Assembly (NCBI RefSeq): GCF_009765835.1
Contig: NZ_LMUS01000006.1
Span: forward strand, 124,001-188,000
Length of the DNA stretch: 64,000 nucleotides
Reading direction: 5' to 3'
Source of the DNA: Granulicella sp. L56
GTDB lineage: Bacteria; Acidobacteriota; Terriglobia; Terriglobales; Acidobacteriaceae
A program made the translations under genes and the position numbers. Below, in pieces: positions 1 through 7,826 of this stretch (its first letter is position 1; each line of letters begins with the position of its first letter). Below the pieces are notes generated by a model. That model worked only from the letters and a program-made list of their open reading frames with translations. It made no database searches and was not told where the DNA came from.

Positions 1-291
1 CGAGAGTTCCAAAGGGAGACCACTCTGGCTTCCCTCGGCAACATCGGAGGCAAGTAGCCACTGTCTCTTTCGTCCGAGACCGGTCTTCATGAGCCATTGG
101 ACTTGAGTCCTGGCATCGGGCTGATTTGCATCTTCGGAACTGTGCCAATATGCCGCCAGATAATAACGCTGGAGCGGCGGGACCTCCCACCGCAACCATG
201 CCCAGAAGCCGAGCAATGGAAGGCATGGAACGAGAGCCAGGATCAATGCGGTCCGCCAGGGAAAGGCAAAGCGAATGCGCGAGAGTTTCAT
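1..291 (-). CDS. TraD-like type IV coupling protein, N-terminal part (runs off window)
   Basis: The minus-strand reading frame starts at ATG 291 and stays open to the window edge (97 codons). The stop of the upstream mobC-like gene and this ATG share TGATG, so translation is probably coupled. The protein starts with a basic stretch, then a hydrophobic segment (about residues 14-33), then a PLQRYY motif. The full-length TraD at 59462-61462 has a PLQRFY motif in the same place after its membrane segment, and both continue to a PL.LS motif. This supports an inner-membrane VirD4/TraD-type coupling ATPase that belongs to a different element. The ATPase domain lies outside the window. Confidence 0.6.
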   Translation of the reverse strand, partial: MKLSRIRFAFPWRTALILALVPCLPLLGFWAWLRWEVPPLQRYYLAAYWHSSEDANQPDARTQVQWLMKTGLGRKRQWLLASDVAEGSQSGLPLELS

Positions 292-716
292 CACGGCTCA
301 TTCGTGTTTCTGAGACTGTTCCGGCGACGCCTCTGTGCCATGTAATCTTGCGCCTTCTGCTCCTTGACAGAGTCCGAATAGGCGGAAATCTTGCGTAAAT
401 CTTCGGTGCTCAATGGGCCTTCCGACGCCCTGGCAAACAGATTCAGCATCAGCGAGCGCATCCCCATGATCTCCGCCAGCAAGATAGGATCGGTTTGCTC
501 TTCTGCGCCAGCATCGGCGCGTGCGTGCGCGAGTGCCGCCTCGCGTAGCCATTCCGCCACCTTCTTACCGGCGTAAGCGGCTGCTGCCTCAACCTCACCG
601 AACTCCGCGTCGGTAAGGCGCGTGGCAATGGATTTTGCACGGGAGGTCTCATTTACCGAGACGGTAGATGGCGACGGCATAGCAGTTTCTTGCGGCTTGT
701 CGTTAGCGGAGGTCAT
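291..716 (-). CDS. MobC-like relaxosome accessory protein, element 1
   Basis: 141 residues from ATG 716, chosen because AGGTGG lies 8 nt upstream; a longer GTG start at 776 has no such site. The central part (TRLTDAEFGEVEAAAAYAG, then a helix with VAEWLR) looks like a ribbon-helix-helix DNA-binding fold. The C-terminal half shares the pattern DP.L.E..G.R.L..N...  with the protein at 61467-61838. Known MobC-type proteins bind oriT next to the relaxase and open the strands. It is followed by a coupled traD-like gene and preceded by an oriT-like hairpin, the same order as in the second module. The exact family name is an inference from size, fold and context. Confidence 0.65.
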   Translation of the reverse strand: MTSANDKPQETAMPSPSTVSVNETSRAKSIATRLTDAEFGEVEAAAAYAGKKVAEWLREAALAHARADAGAEEQTDPILLAEIMGMRSLMLNLFARASEGPLSTEDLRKISAYSDSVKEQKAQDYMAQRRRRNSLRNTNEP

Positions 717-906
717 TCGATTTGCCACCTGGAACAGATAGTCTCTTGAAGCGCTTGGATGCTTCCATCGCACCACCGGTTTCTGCGAATGCCACCGTTG
801 CTCAGAACCTCGTCCAAATATCGCCGTTTACAGTTGGAAACGCTAAAACTCAAATAACTGAAAAGACAGACGTTAGCAATCGTGAACTGAGGGTTACTTT
901 GCAGTT

Positions 907-952
907 CCCCATTGGGGATGACGTGTCAGCTTATACCCGCTGCGAAGCAGCG
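907..952 (+). other. Putative oriT of element 1
   Basis: The 717-1039 gap holds no credible gene but contains CCCCATTGGGG (907-917), then GTGTC, then ATACC and a perfect hairpin CGCTGC-GAA-GCAGCG (938-952). The same order of elements with different stem bases occurs upstream of the other mobC-like gene (61962-62007). A short hairpin with a nick site a few bases 3' of it is the layout known for MOBF relaxases such as TrwC. Read on the minus strand, the likely nick region follows the hairpin within GGTATAAGCTGACAC. Confidence 0.5.
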
Positions 953-1039
953 TAGCTCTTCTACATCTCTGCGCGCAGCCCCAAAAACGCAGATTAGGGA
1001 AGATTTAGGTTTCCACGGAACCATGCAAATTGAAAGAGG

Positions 1040-2236
1040 ATGTTTTATTATGCAAGGATGATTGATCGGTCAGTTTCTTCATCCATTGAACACTCTCTCG
1101 CTGAGCAAGCCGCTGTCGCTATCATCGGGCCGCGTCAGGTCGGTAAAACAACTCTGGCCAGAGAGATCGCAGACAAGCGTCCAGGGTCACTCTACCTCGA
1201 CCTTGAAACTCGGGAGGATCGAGACAAACTCGCAGAGCCAGCTCTCTTCCTTCGGCAGTACGAGAATAGCCTAGTCGTCCTCGATGAAATCCATCGCGTC
1301 CCGGAACTTTTCAGCTCCCTCCGGGGCATCATTGATCAGGGACGCAGAACGGGTCACGGTAAAGGTCGATTTCTGATTCTGGGGTCGGCCTCGATTGATT
1401 TGCTGCGGCAGTCGAGCGAGAGCCTTGCTGGACGAATTTCCTACATCAATATGGGTCCGTTCAACGTATTAGAGCTGCCTGCCGATGAATCAACGCTCCT
1501 CCAACTTTGGACACGAGGCGGCCTCCCCGGCAGCTATCTCGCTCCAAACGACACGGTGAGCCTGCGATGGCGCGACGACTTTATCCGGACATATCTGGAG
1601 CGGGACGTTCCCCTATTCGGGCCACGTGTGCCGACGGGTGTACTTGAACGCCTCTGGACCATGCTCGCGCATGGGCAAGGGACTCTGCTGAACGCATCTC
1701 GTCTGGCATCTGCGCTTCAAATCACCGCTCCCACCGTACAACGCTATATCGACTTGCTTTCCGATCTGCTGCTCGTCAGACGACTCCAACCATTCCATAA
1801 CAATGCAGGAAAACGTTTGGTGAAATCACCCAAGGTCTATATCAGGGATAGTGGTCTGGTACACGCACTGTTGGGTCTGAAAACTTTCAACGATCTCGCC
1901 GGACATCCAGTGTCGGGTTCCTCTTGGGAAGGCTTCGTTATCGACAATCTGTTGGCCGCCGCGCCTGAGCGCACCGTCGCCAGTTTTTACCGGACAGCAG
2001 CCGGAGCCGAGATCGATCTCTTGCTGGAAATTCCCGGACACGGACTGTGGGCAATCGAGGTGAAACGGAGCCTATCGGGTCGCCCTGAGAAGGGCTTCTA
2101 TATCGCTTGTCAAGACCTGAAACCCGCCAAACAGTTCGTCGTGAACTCGGGACTTGAACCATATCCCATCGATTCAAACACCGTAGCGATAGGCGTTCCG
2201 GCCCTTGCTCGAATGCTTTCGAACCTAGCGATTTGA
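1040..2236 (+). CDS. AAA_14 / DUF4143-type ATPase
   Basis: 398 residues, typical length for the family of predicted archaeal/bacterial ATPases with an AAA_14 core and a DUF4143 C-terminus. Walker A is GPRQVGKTT (residues 30-38) and Walker B is VVLDEIH (about 79-85). The C-terminal third carries a degenerate restriction-endonuclease-like pattern (AEIDLLLE ... AIEVKRS). These proteins are common cargo in islands and are sometimes proposed to act as toxin- or DNA-linked NTPases; the substrate is unknown. The start is uncertain: ATG 1040 has GAAAGAGG directly abutting it and ATG 1058 has no well-placed site. It stands alone, divergent from the mobC-like gene. Confidence 0.8.
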   Translation: MFYYARMIDRSVSSSIEHSLAEQAAVAIIGPRQVGKTTLAREIADKRPGSLYLDLETREDRDKLAEPALFLRQYENSLVVLDEIHRVPELFSSLRGIIDQGRRTGHGKGRFLILGSASIDLLRQSSESLAGRISYINMGPFNVLELPADESTLLQLWTRGGLPGSYLAPNDTVSLRWRDDFIRTYLERDVPLFGPRVPTGVLERLWTMLAHGQGTLLNASRLASALQITAPTVQRYIDLLSDLLLVRRLQPFHNNAGKRLVKSPKVYIRDSGLVHALLGLKTFNDLAGHPVSGSSWEGFVIDNLLAAAPERTVASFYRTAAGAEIDLLLEIPGHGLWAIEVKRSLSGRPEKGFYIACQDLKPAKQFVVNSGLEPYPIDSNTVAIGVPALARMLSNLAI

Positions 2237-2281
2237 TTCTCGTCTTCGCCGCTCCGCTACTCTCCACCGCGGTTGCTCTTT

Positions 2282-2406
2282 CATGTGTTTGTGCACATGA
2301 GAAGAAGACATTCTTCTCATAGCAGCGCACTACCCGGAGCGGAGGCGTCCGTCAGGGCCGCGCGTTGTTGTGCGCCGCGCAGCGGGCAAAGCGCCTTGAC
2401 GGACGC
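2282..2406. repeat. Cluster of inverted repeats downstream of the AAA ATPase gene
   Basis: Three nested dyads lie in the gene-free stretch 2237-2497. CATGTG-tttgtg-CACATG is at 2282-2299. TGAGAAGAA-gaca-TTCTTCTCA is at 2298-2319 and overlaps the first by two bases. A long-range dyad GCGTCCGTCAGG / CCTTGACGGACGC (2345-2406) has one bulged base. The middle one could terminate transcription of the ATPase gene although no T-run follows. The last could be an end of a small element. Confidence 0.5.
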
Positions 2407-2497
2407 TTGAGAGGAGGGTACCTCCACAGCTGCTCAAGACCGCGATCGGCCTGCCTTAGGCTACACAGACATCCGCATTCCGGTGTATCTCGATCGC

Positions 2498-2790
2498 CTA
2501 AGAAGGCTGAATGATCTCGGCGGCAAAACGTTCCATTTCTTCCGCCTGAGGACTGGACGACAACACGAGATCGACCCCTACAGCGGCGAATTCTTGGAGA
2601 CGTTCTCGTACCCTAGATGCCGTGCCAACAAAGCCAGAGCGCAAGCCTCGGCTCGAAACGGAGTAATCCTCCAGTGACACCTTCTGCTCAAGTTGAGAAC
2701 CGGCAATCCACTGTCGGTAATTGCTATATCCGCGGGCACTTTGCTTTACGTCGGTGATGCGAGCGACCTCCGTTTGGGCTTCGCTGGCCG
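2498..2790 (-). pseudogene. C-terminal remnant of an LLM-class flavin-dependent monooxygenase
   Basis: The last ~95 codons of the minus-strand frame (…SARGYSNYRQW, LEDYSV, GTASRVRERLQEF, GVDLVL, ERFAAEII) fit the C-terminus of luciferase-like flavin monooxygenases of the SsuD/sulfonate-desulfurisation type. The N-terminal barrel is missing. The frame is fused upstream, without a stop, to a fragment of an unrelated ATP-grasp gene near position 2790. It is a deletion scar rather than a working fusion. Enzymes of this family release sulfite from organosulfur compounds with FMNH2, which fits the sulfur theme of the cargo. Confidence 0.6.
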
Positions 2791-3177
2791 CCGGAGCTTG
2801 CTCTGCGCGGTGGATGACACGTGCCTTCGGATACGGCAGCTCAAGCTCCTCCATCAGGCTGAGCTGACCCGCCTTGGAAAGCTCAGACCGGAACGCACGC
2901 ACGCCGTTGATGACTCGGACACCCCGACTTTCCAAATGCTCTAGAAAGCCGCCGGTGCAGAAATCTGATCTCCATGACCACGGTTCCAGGCCGACGGGCT
3001 CATGCGGTTGAAGACCAGCGAATACAGCTTCTCCGGATGCTCGGCGGGCGAGTATGCGTGCTCGGGAGCAAAGAGCTTTACATATGGCGTGCCGCGCCGG
3101 TTGAGTTCGGCAAAGAGCGGCTTGAACCAATTCGGCTGTTCATAATAGATCGCGATCGGAAGGGCTTGTTCTGGCAT
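2791..3177 (-). pseudogene. N-terminal remnant of an ATP-grasp (RimK/glutathione-synthase-like) ligase
   Basis: The frame starts at ATG 3177 with AGGAA about 10 nt upstream and reads IYYEQPNWFKPLF, NRRGTPYVKLF and FNRMSPSAWNRGH, typical of the first domain of ATP-grasp carboxylate-amine ligases. The reading then shifts: the run AAA at 2961-2963 is probably one base short, and the other frame continues with GFLEHLESRGVRVINGVRAF and PKARVIHRAEQ. It ends where the monooxygenase fragment begins, so the ATP-binding domain is lost. There is both a frameshift and a truncation. Confidence 0.6.
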
Positions 3178-3279
3178 CTCATCAATTCCTGTGGACAGGC
3201 TGTACTCAGCCTTTTAAAGGATAACGGTCGGCACAGAAAACTCACTTCTGTTTATTGTCACGCCAAGGCCTGAACCATG

Positions 3280-3312
3280 AAAGCCCTCGTGGGCTAGATT
3301 CACGAGGGCTTT
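3280..3312 (-). terminator. Intrinsic terminator of the yeiH-like gene
   Basis: A perfect 12-bp inverted repeat AAAGCCCTCGTG / CACGAGGGCTTT with a 9-nt loop lies 10 bp after the yeiH-like stop codon. The stem ends in A/T runs on both sides, so it could work in both directions. Confidence 0.8.
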
Positions 3313-3321
3313 GGAGCGACC

Positions 3322-4407
3322 TCAAAGTTGAAACGTCTTATCCGCCCCGTATACGAGTCCGAGCGTGATGACAGCGATCACCACTTCCCCGATGGCGCCC
3401 ACGAGGAATGGACGGATTCCCTGCTTGCTCAGATCACGAAAGCTGGTCCTTAGACCAACTCCCGCAAAGGTAAGCAGGAATGCCCAACGTGAGAGGTTTC
3501 CTACAGCCAGGAGTTGCGGCTTGCTAAAGAAGCCAACAGTTGCCAACCCGGAAACGATCAAGAAACCAAGCACAAACTTAGGAAACTTCTGCCAAAGGAA
3601 TGCTCCCTTGTTCTGAATGCCAGTAGCCTGCCCCTTCGATGCCCAATAAATGGCATAACCAAGAACGACGAAGCCGATAAGCGCATTTCGGCAAGTCTTC
3701 GTGAGCACCGCAATTTTGCCCGCGGCGTCAGAGTAAAGTGCACCCGCTGCCGCGGTCTCTGCAGTGTTGTCCACGGCAAGCCCGGTCCAAACACCGTAGG
3801 CTCGGTCCGACATGTGTAACGCATGACCGACAATCGGAAAGAGAAAGAGCGAGATCGCGCCGAGCGCCAGAATTGCGGCGATGGCGTAGGAAGAGTCTTC
3901 TTCATCCGCCTCGATAGCACCCTGCGTCGCAATGATTGCCGAGACGCCGCAAACCGAAGATCCCACCGCAAGAAGTGTTACCAGTTTGGGCCCGAGTTTG
4001 AACGCCCGCCCGAGATAGGTCATGAACGTGAGCGCCAGGATGATCTCCAGAAAAACTAGTGCCAACGATATTCCGCCCAACTTGGCGATATCACCAAGAA
4101 TGAAGCGCGAACCCAACAGGACAATGCCCGTTTTGAGCCAGAACTCATAGGTAGCTACACCGCGACGGAAGCCTTCCGGCACGCCGATAGTGTTGGCAAT
4201 GATCAGCCCGATCAGAATGGCCCACAAGACATATTCGATGTTGGGCAAAATGAGATGGTGCGCCTTGCCATAGCGTGAGATGAACTGCTCAATGAACTTG
4301 CCGGCATAGCCGACGACAGCCAGGAGCAGAATGCCGGGAATCAGGCCGAGCCAACCCGAGCGGACAGAAGATGTTTGCGGAAGTGAGATGTTGTTTGAGG
4401 CGGACAT
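3322..4407 (-). CDS. yeiH: YeiH-family (UPF0324) putative sulfate exporter
   Basis: 361 residues from ATG 4407 (GGAG seven bases upstream), about ten hydrophobic segments, with the family signatures LKTGIVLLGSRF, SSVCGVSAI and DNTAETAAAGAL. Members are inner-membrane proteins predicted to export sulfate or related anions released by organosulfur breakdown. The upstream TTG extension to 4419 is unlikely. The gene lies 15 bp after a 35-codon membrane-peptide gene and is probably co-transcribed with it from a promoter near 4714-4741 that first reads a cysteine-rich leader ORF. Substrate is inferred from the family. Confidence 0.85.
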   Translation of the reverse strand: MSASNNISLPQTSSVRSGWLGLIPGILLLAVVGYAGKFIEQFISRYGKAHHLILPNIEYVLWAILIGLIIANTIGVPEGFRRGVATYEFWLKTGIVLLGSRFILGDIAKLGGISLALVFLEIILALTFMTYLGRAFKLGPKLVTLLAVGSSVCGVSAIIATQGAIEADEEDSSYAIAAILALGAISLFLFPIVGHALHMSDRAYGVWTGLAVDNTAETAAAGALYSDAAGKIAVLTKTCRNALIGFVVLGYAIYWASKGQATGIQNKGAFLWQKFPKFVLGFLIVSGLATVGFFSKPQLLAVGNLSRWAFLLTFAGVGLRTSFRDLSKQGIRPFLVGAIGEVVIAVITLGLVYGADKTFQL

Positions 4408-4422
4408 AACGTTCTCCAAGGA

Positions 4423-4530
4423 CTACCAGGGCACCACTTTTAGAATTCCGAAACGGACAAGAAGGACCAGCGCGAGGGACAGCACAACAGCCCAGGTATC
4501 GAGTGAGAAACGGCGAGAAGTAGCCGGCAT
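4423..4530 (-). CDS. 35-residue single-span membrane peptide upstream of yeiH
   Basis: ATG 4530 is preceded by AAAGGAG with ideal spacing. The peptide has a short basic N-terminus (MPATSRRFSLDTW), one hydrophobic helix rich in V, L and A, and ends LKVVPW. It stops 15 bp before the yeiH-like start. I recall similar tiny proteins ending in VPW encoded just before YeiH-type exporters, so it may be a subunit or assembly factor. The strong ribosome site and transmembrane profile support real translation; function is unknown. Confidence 0.7.
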   Translation of the reverse strand: MPATSRRFSLDTWAVVLSLALVLLVRFGILKVVPW

Positions 4531-4640
4531 AAAGAACTCCTTTAACACCAGGCGAAGGCCAAGGTGAGAGAGACACAACCACCGTGGGTGGCCATGAAAT
4601 GTAGGATGAAGGTAAGGGTGGGGTATTACCGGTGCCGGCG

Positions 4641-4700
4641 CTAGCTACAACAGCGCCCGGGCATAGGACAAGCAAACACGAATTGTGAGTTGTCGCGCAT
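4641..4700 (-). CDS. Cysteine-rich leader peptide of the yeiH transcription unit
   Basis: 19 codons from ATG 4700, ending MPGRCCS-stop. The two adjacent cysteine codons (TGT TGT) lie just before the stop, as in the other leader ORFs of this cargo. Start 4700 is about seven bases after the predicted transcription start; an inner ATG at 4664 would give only MPGRCCS. No ribosome-binding site is visible. Polycysteine leader ORFs in mycobacteria stall at low cysteine and let the downstream operon be expressed; the same role is inferred here. The downstream genes start about 110 bp later. Confidence 0.5.
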   Translation of the reverse strand: MRDNSQFVFACPMPGRCCS

Positions 4701-4713
4701 TGGTATATCTGTG

Positions 4714-4741
4714 TTTATCACGAAGCTTGGTAGCTTCACAA
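4714..4741 (-). promoter_or_regulatory. Candidate promoter of the yeiH unit
   Basis: TTGTGA (4741-4736) and GATAAA (4719-4714) are 16 bp apart on the minus strand. The predicted start is about 7 nt before the leader ATG at 4700. It is divergent from the TTGACG promoter at 4791 that serves the amidohydrolase gene. Confidence 0.4.
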
Positions 4742-4790
4742 GACAATCCAAGCTCCGAAACGTTAACGGACTATAAATTAACGCGCTGAC

Positions 4791-4819
4791 TTGACGACCC
4801 AGCGTTTTTTCCGTAACTT
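4791..4819 (+). promoter_or_regulatory. Candidate sigma-70-like promoter of amidohydrolase gene 1
   Basis: TTGACG, a 17-bp spacer and TAACTT. The transcript would begin near 4826 and have a leader of about 260 nt before the amidohydrolase start, long enough for the cysteine-rich leader ORF that ends at 4953. Confidence 0.5.
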
Positions 4820-4908
4820 CCGAGGAATAGTCTTTTGAAGACTGCTGCCATGAAGAACAACATTCCAAGCCGAGTGAATCCCGACAAGAGCATAAGCCCC
4901 CAAAGGCT

Positions 4909-4953
4909 CTGCATCTTTCGCCTCGCCTTGGATTCACGTTGTTGTCGCTAGCA
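4909..4953 (+). CDS. Possible cysteine-rich leader peptide before amidohydrolase gene 1
   Basis: The frame ends LDSRCCR-stop, the same CC-before-stop ending as the other leaders. There is no ATG in this frame after the upstream stop at 4828; CTG 4909 (AAAGG close upstream) or TTG 4930 are the only options I see, so the start is not settled. The position between promoter and gene and the ending are the support; the lack of a normal start is the weakness. The rest of 4531-5088 shows no other gene. Confidence 0.35.
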
Positions 4954-5088
4954 CTTTCTCTCTCCAATCAGGAAATACGAGTGTGGAATAGCTGCGTCCC
5001 AGCAGGTCGCGGCATCTCCATTGATACAGATTCGTATAGCTCCTGCCCCTGATCCATTCAGCAAATGAAAAACCCCCAAGGGAAGACT

Positions 5089-6276
5089 ATGTCGACACGC
5101 AGAAATTTTTTGCAATCCGCGGCGCTAAGCGCTGCCGCCGCCACTCTCGCACCTCTCACTACAAGCGCCAAAGAACCAGTTCAGCCTTCCACAACAACAC
5201 GCAAAGGCATTATCGATACACATGCTCACTGGACCGGCCCCACGGTCGTAGAGCTGCTGAAGAAACGCACTACGGCTCCTTTCTACACAACCAACGAGAA
5301 AGGCGAATTGATTCTCATCAACAGGGGCACGCATGCAACGGGCAAAGAACGTCCGCAATCCTCATCATGGTTCGATATTGACGCACGTCTCCGCCACCTG
5401 GATGAAGCCGGCGTGCAGCGACAGGTTCTCTCCTGGACGGGTGCAACCTACGATGGCCAGCTCTCTACCGAGGAGGCAAGACCATTTTGGCGTGCCCAAA
5501 ACAATGACCTTGCGAATGTCGTGAAGAAATACCCGAACCGTTTCTCCGGATTAGCAACCTTGCCCACCGCGGAGCCGGTCGCCGCAGCTGCGGAACTCGA
5601 GCGTGCGCACGCAGAGCTTGGACTTTCCGGTGGAACTCTGCCACTCGACGCTTTTATTAGCCTCGCAGGAGCTCAATTCCTTGCTCCAATATTCGCCGTG
5701 GCACAAAAGCATCGAAGCCACATTTTCATTCACCGTGGACTTTCCAGCGCGAACGTGCCAAGTGAAACGCCAGAGGTAGGCGCAACCAACAGCTACTTTG
5801 GACTTGCTTCCTCGGATGGTCCGAATGAGCGACCTAAGCCAGTTCCGGGAGATGACACGATCGCCAGGGCCGCGTTGATAAGCAGCACACACCTTGCAGC
5901 AGGCGTCATCACTCTGGCACTCTCTGACTTCCTCGATGCCTATCCTGACGTGACGGTTCAGATTGCCATGATTGGTGGCTCAATTCCCTTCGTCGCGGAG
6001 CAAATCCAGTTTGCGCAAGAAGCAGCGGGCCAGAAAGATACAACGCAAAGGTTGCGACGCTTGTATTACGACACCGGCCAGTTTGGCCGAGGGCCCCAAA
6101 ACATCGCGCATACGGCCAAAGTATTCGGCGCCGACCGAATCGTATTCGGGTCTGACAACGGTCCGCAGAGTTCGATCATTCCTTACGTCGAAGCTGTCGA
6201 ACAAACGCAGATAAGCACTCGGGAGAAAGATCTGATCTTTTCAGGCAATGCGAAGCTGATCTTCGAGAAGAGTTAG
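5089..6276 (+). CDS. Tat-exported amidohydrolase_2-family protein (copy 1)
   Basis: 395 residues from ATG 5089 (AGGGAAG just upstream); ATG 5065 is less likely. The N-terminus has a twin-arginine signal (STRRNFLQS, then an alanine-rich core to TTSA), so the folded metalloenzyme is probably exported. The mature part has the metal-binding pair DTHAHW (H45, H47), a later HIFIHRG histidine and a C-terminal FGSDNGP aspartate, the amidohydrolase_2 pattern found in ACMSD-like decarboxylases and lactonases. A paralogue of similar length lies at 14300-15451. The substrate is unknown. The gene is convergent with the FAD oxidoreductase, 2 bp between stops. Confidence 0.85.
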   Translation: MSTRRNFLQSAALSAAAATLAPLTTSAKEPVQPSTTTRKGIIDTHAHWTGPTVVELLKKRTTAPFYTTNEKGELILINRGTHATGKERPQSSSWFDIDARLRHLDEAGVQRQVLSWTGATYDGQLSTEEARPFWRAQNNDLANVVKKYPNRFSGLATLPTAEPVAAAAELERAHAELGLSGGTLPLDAFISLAGAQFLAPIFAVAQKHRSHIFIHRGLSSANVPSETPEVGATNSYFGLASSDGPNERPKPVPGDDTIARAALISSTHLAAGVITLALSDFLDAYPDVTVQIAMIGGSIPFVAEQIQFAQEAAGQKDTTQRLRRLYYDTGQFGRGPQNIAHTAKVFGADRIVFGSDNGPQSSIIPYVEAVEQTQISTREKDLIFSGNAKLIFEKS

Positions 6277-6278
6277 CG

Positions 6279-7748
6279 CTAAGAGGCGATCACTTTCCCG
6301 GCATGGTCGGGAAAGTGATCCTTCAAAGCCTGGCGTGCGGCATGATACCCACAATGCCCATGAACGCCGCCACCTGGGGGCGTTGAGGCAGAGCAAAGAT
6401 ACACTCCCTCCAGTGAGGTCTTGTAGGGCGATATCCTCGCTACCGGGCGAGCGAATATTTGAGCAAGATTCATCGCGCCGCCATTGATGTCTCCTCCGAT
6501 GTAATTCGGGTTATACCTCTCCATCTCGATTGGCTGCATCGTGTGTCGCGCCAAAATGAGATCTCGAAAGCCCGGCGCGAAGCGTTCTATCTGACGCTCG
6601 ATCGCTTCGGTCATATCCACTGTCGAGCCATTGGGAACATGGCAGTAGGCCCAGGCTGTCTCTTTCCCGTCAGGAGCTCGCGTCCGGTCAAAGCGGCTCT
6701 GCTGCGCGAGTAAAACAAATGGCTTTTCGGAAATTCGACCACGGTTAGCATCCTCCTCAGAAGTCGCAACCTCCGCAAACGTTCCTCCAATGTGAACGGT
6801 TCCCGCATGGAGACAAGCGTCAGCAGTAAACGGAATGGGGCCAGCAAGAGCCCAATCCATCTTGAAGACGCCCGGACCATACTTGAAGCGGCCCAGCTGT
6901 CTGAGATAACCGGGGGCCAGATCTTTTCCTGCGACCGCGATTAATTGCCGCGGTCCTAAATCAAGTAGAACTACATGCCGCTTCGGCAACTCGGCAAGAG
7001 TGGTTACCTGGACATCCGTTTCGATAACACCGCCAAGATCGAGGAAATAGCTAGCCATCGCATCCGCAATGGATTGCGAACCTCCTCGTGGGATTGGCCA
7101 ACCGCGAAGATGTCCCGCCACAGAAAGTACAAGCGCAATAGCAGAGGTGGAGAAGCTAGAAAGCGGCTGCATAGAATGTGCGGCCATCCCCGCAAACAAA
7201 CCTTTGCCGTGTTCCGAGTGATATAGCTTTGCGAGCAACGTAGCCGGCGACAACGCCTTCAGCCCGAACCGTGCAAGATCGATTGGATGCGATGGCAGCC
7301 CCAGCGGCCCCAGTACATCGTCAGCAATCACGGGCCATAAGGGCAATAAGCTGCCAACTAATCGTCTATAGACATCGCCATCTCTCCCCAAAAGCTCCGC
7401 AGTCCGATCGAAAGACTGCAGAAGCTGCGCTGCACTGCCATCATCGAAAGGATGAGCCGCCAGCACCGGAGGATCGATGAACTGCAGACCATAACGTTCG
7501 AGAGGAAGCGTTTGGAAGAACGGCGACAACACCGCCATAGGATGAACCGCGGAACACACGTCGTGGTGAAACCCCGGCAGCGTAAGAGACGCAGTGCGCA
7601 TGCCTCCACCAACCGTGGATCGCCCTTCCAATAACCGAACCTGCACTCCTGCTCGCTGTAGAGTGATGGCCGCAGCCAGGCCGTTCGGGCCCGCTCCTAC
7701 GACTACGGCCCCTTCGAGATTTCCTGCCATTCGATTCAAACCTGCCAT
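6279..7748 (-). CDS. FAD-dependent oxidoreductase, phytoene-desaturase-like
   Basis: 489 residues with an N-terminal Rossmann dinucleotide site VVVGAGPNG (about 15-23), then LLEGRSTVGGGMRT, as in the NAD(P)/FAD-dependent CrtI/amine-oxidase-like family. The C-terminal end has GGGVHGHCG, the usual FAD-contact region. Substrate is not predictable. ATG 7748 and ATG 7727 are both possible starts and neither has a strong ribosome site. It is the last gene of a minus-strand group after two DoxX-like genes, separated from them by a hairpin. Its last codons form the terminator shared with the convergent amidohydrolase gene. Confidence 0.8.
   Translation of the reverse strand: MAGLNRMAGNLEGAVVVGAGPNGLAAAITLQRAGVQVRLLEGRSTVGGGMRTASLTLPGFHHDVCSAVHPMAVLSPFFQTLPLERYGLQFIDPPVLAAHPFDDGSAAQLLQSFDRTAELLGRDGDVYRRLVGSLLPLWPVIADDVLGPLGLPSHPIDLARFGLKALSPATLLAKLYHSEHGKGLFAGMAAHSMQPLSSFSTSAIALVLSVAGHLRGWPIPRGGSQSIADAMASYFLDLGGVIETDVQVTTLAELPKRHVVLLDLGPRQLIAVAGKDLAPGYLRQLGRFKYGPGVFKMDWALAGPIPFTADACLHAGTVHIGGTFAEVATSEEDANRGRISEKPFVLLAQQSRFDRTRAPDGKETAWAYCHVPNGSTVDMTEAIERQIERFAPGFRDLILARHTMQPIEMERYNPNYIGGDINGGAMNLAQIFARPVARISPYKTSLEGVYLCSASTPPGGGVHGHCGYHAARQALKDHFPDHAGKVIAS
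6288..6320 (+). terminator. Terminator hairpin inside the 3' end of the FAD oxidoreductase gene
   Basis: Perfect 13-bp inverted repeat GATCACTTTCCCG / CGGGAAAGTGATC, 7-nt loop. It lies 12 bp after the amidohydrolase stop and also encodes part of the last residues of the convergent gene. It can stop transcripts from either side. Confidence 0.7.
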
Positions 7749-7762
7749 CCGTCATGCAAAGT

Positions 7763-7786
7763 CCCGCGAAGATTTGGCTTCGCGGG
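7763..7786 (-). terminator. Hairpin between DoxX-like gene 1 and the FAD oxidoreductase gene
   Basis: CCCGCGAAG-atttgg-CTTCGCGGG, 9-bp perfect stem, in the 78-bp gap. No T-run follows on the minus strand, so it may attenuate or stabilise the 3' end rather than fully stop transcription. Confidence 0.6.
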
Positions 7787-7826
7787 CTCATGCTCTCTTC
7801 TACGTTAGCGTTAGCAATGCAAAGAC

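Noticed and set aside
4641..4967. 108-codon minus-strand frame in the yeiH/amidohydrolase intergenic region
   Set aside because: Only the last 19 codons (leader ORF from 4700) fit the promoter; the upstream part crosses the divergent promoter and has no coding character.
4531..5088. Possible SAM or other riboswitch in front of yeiH or the amidohydrolase gene
   Set aside because: I looked for SAM-I, SAM-II and cobalamin core motifs in this and the other two divergent regions and did not find them; leader ORFs explain the long leaders better.
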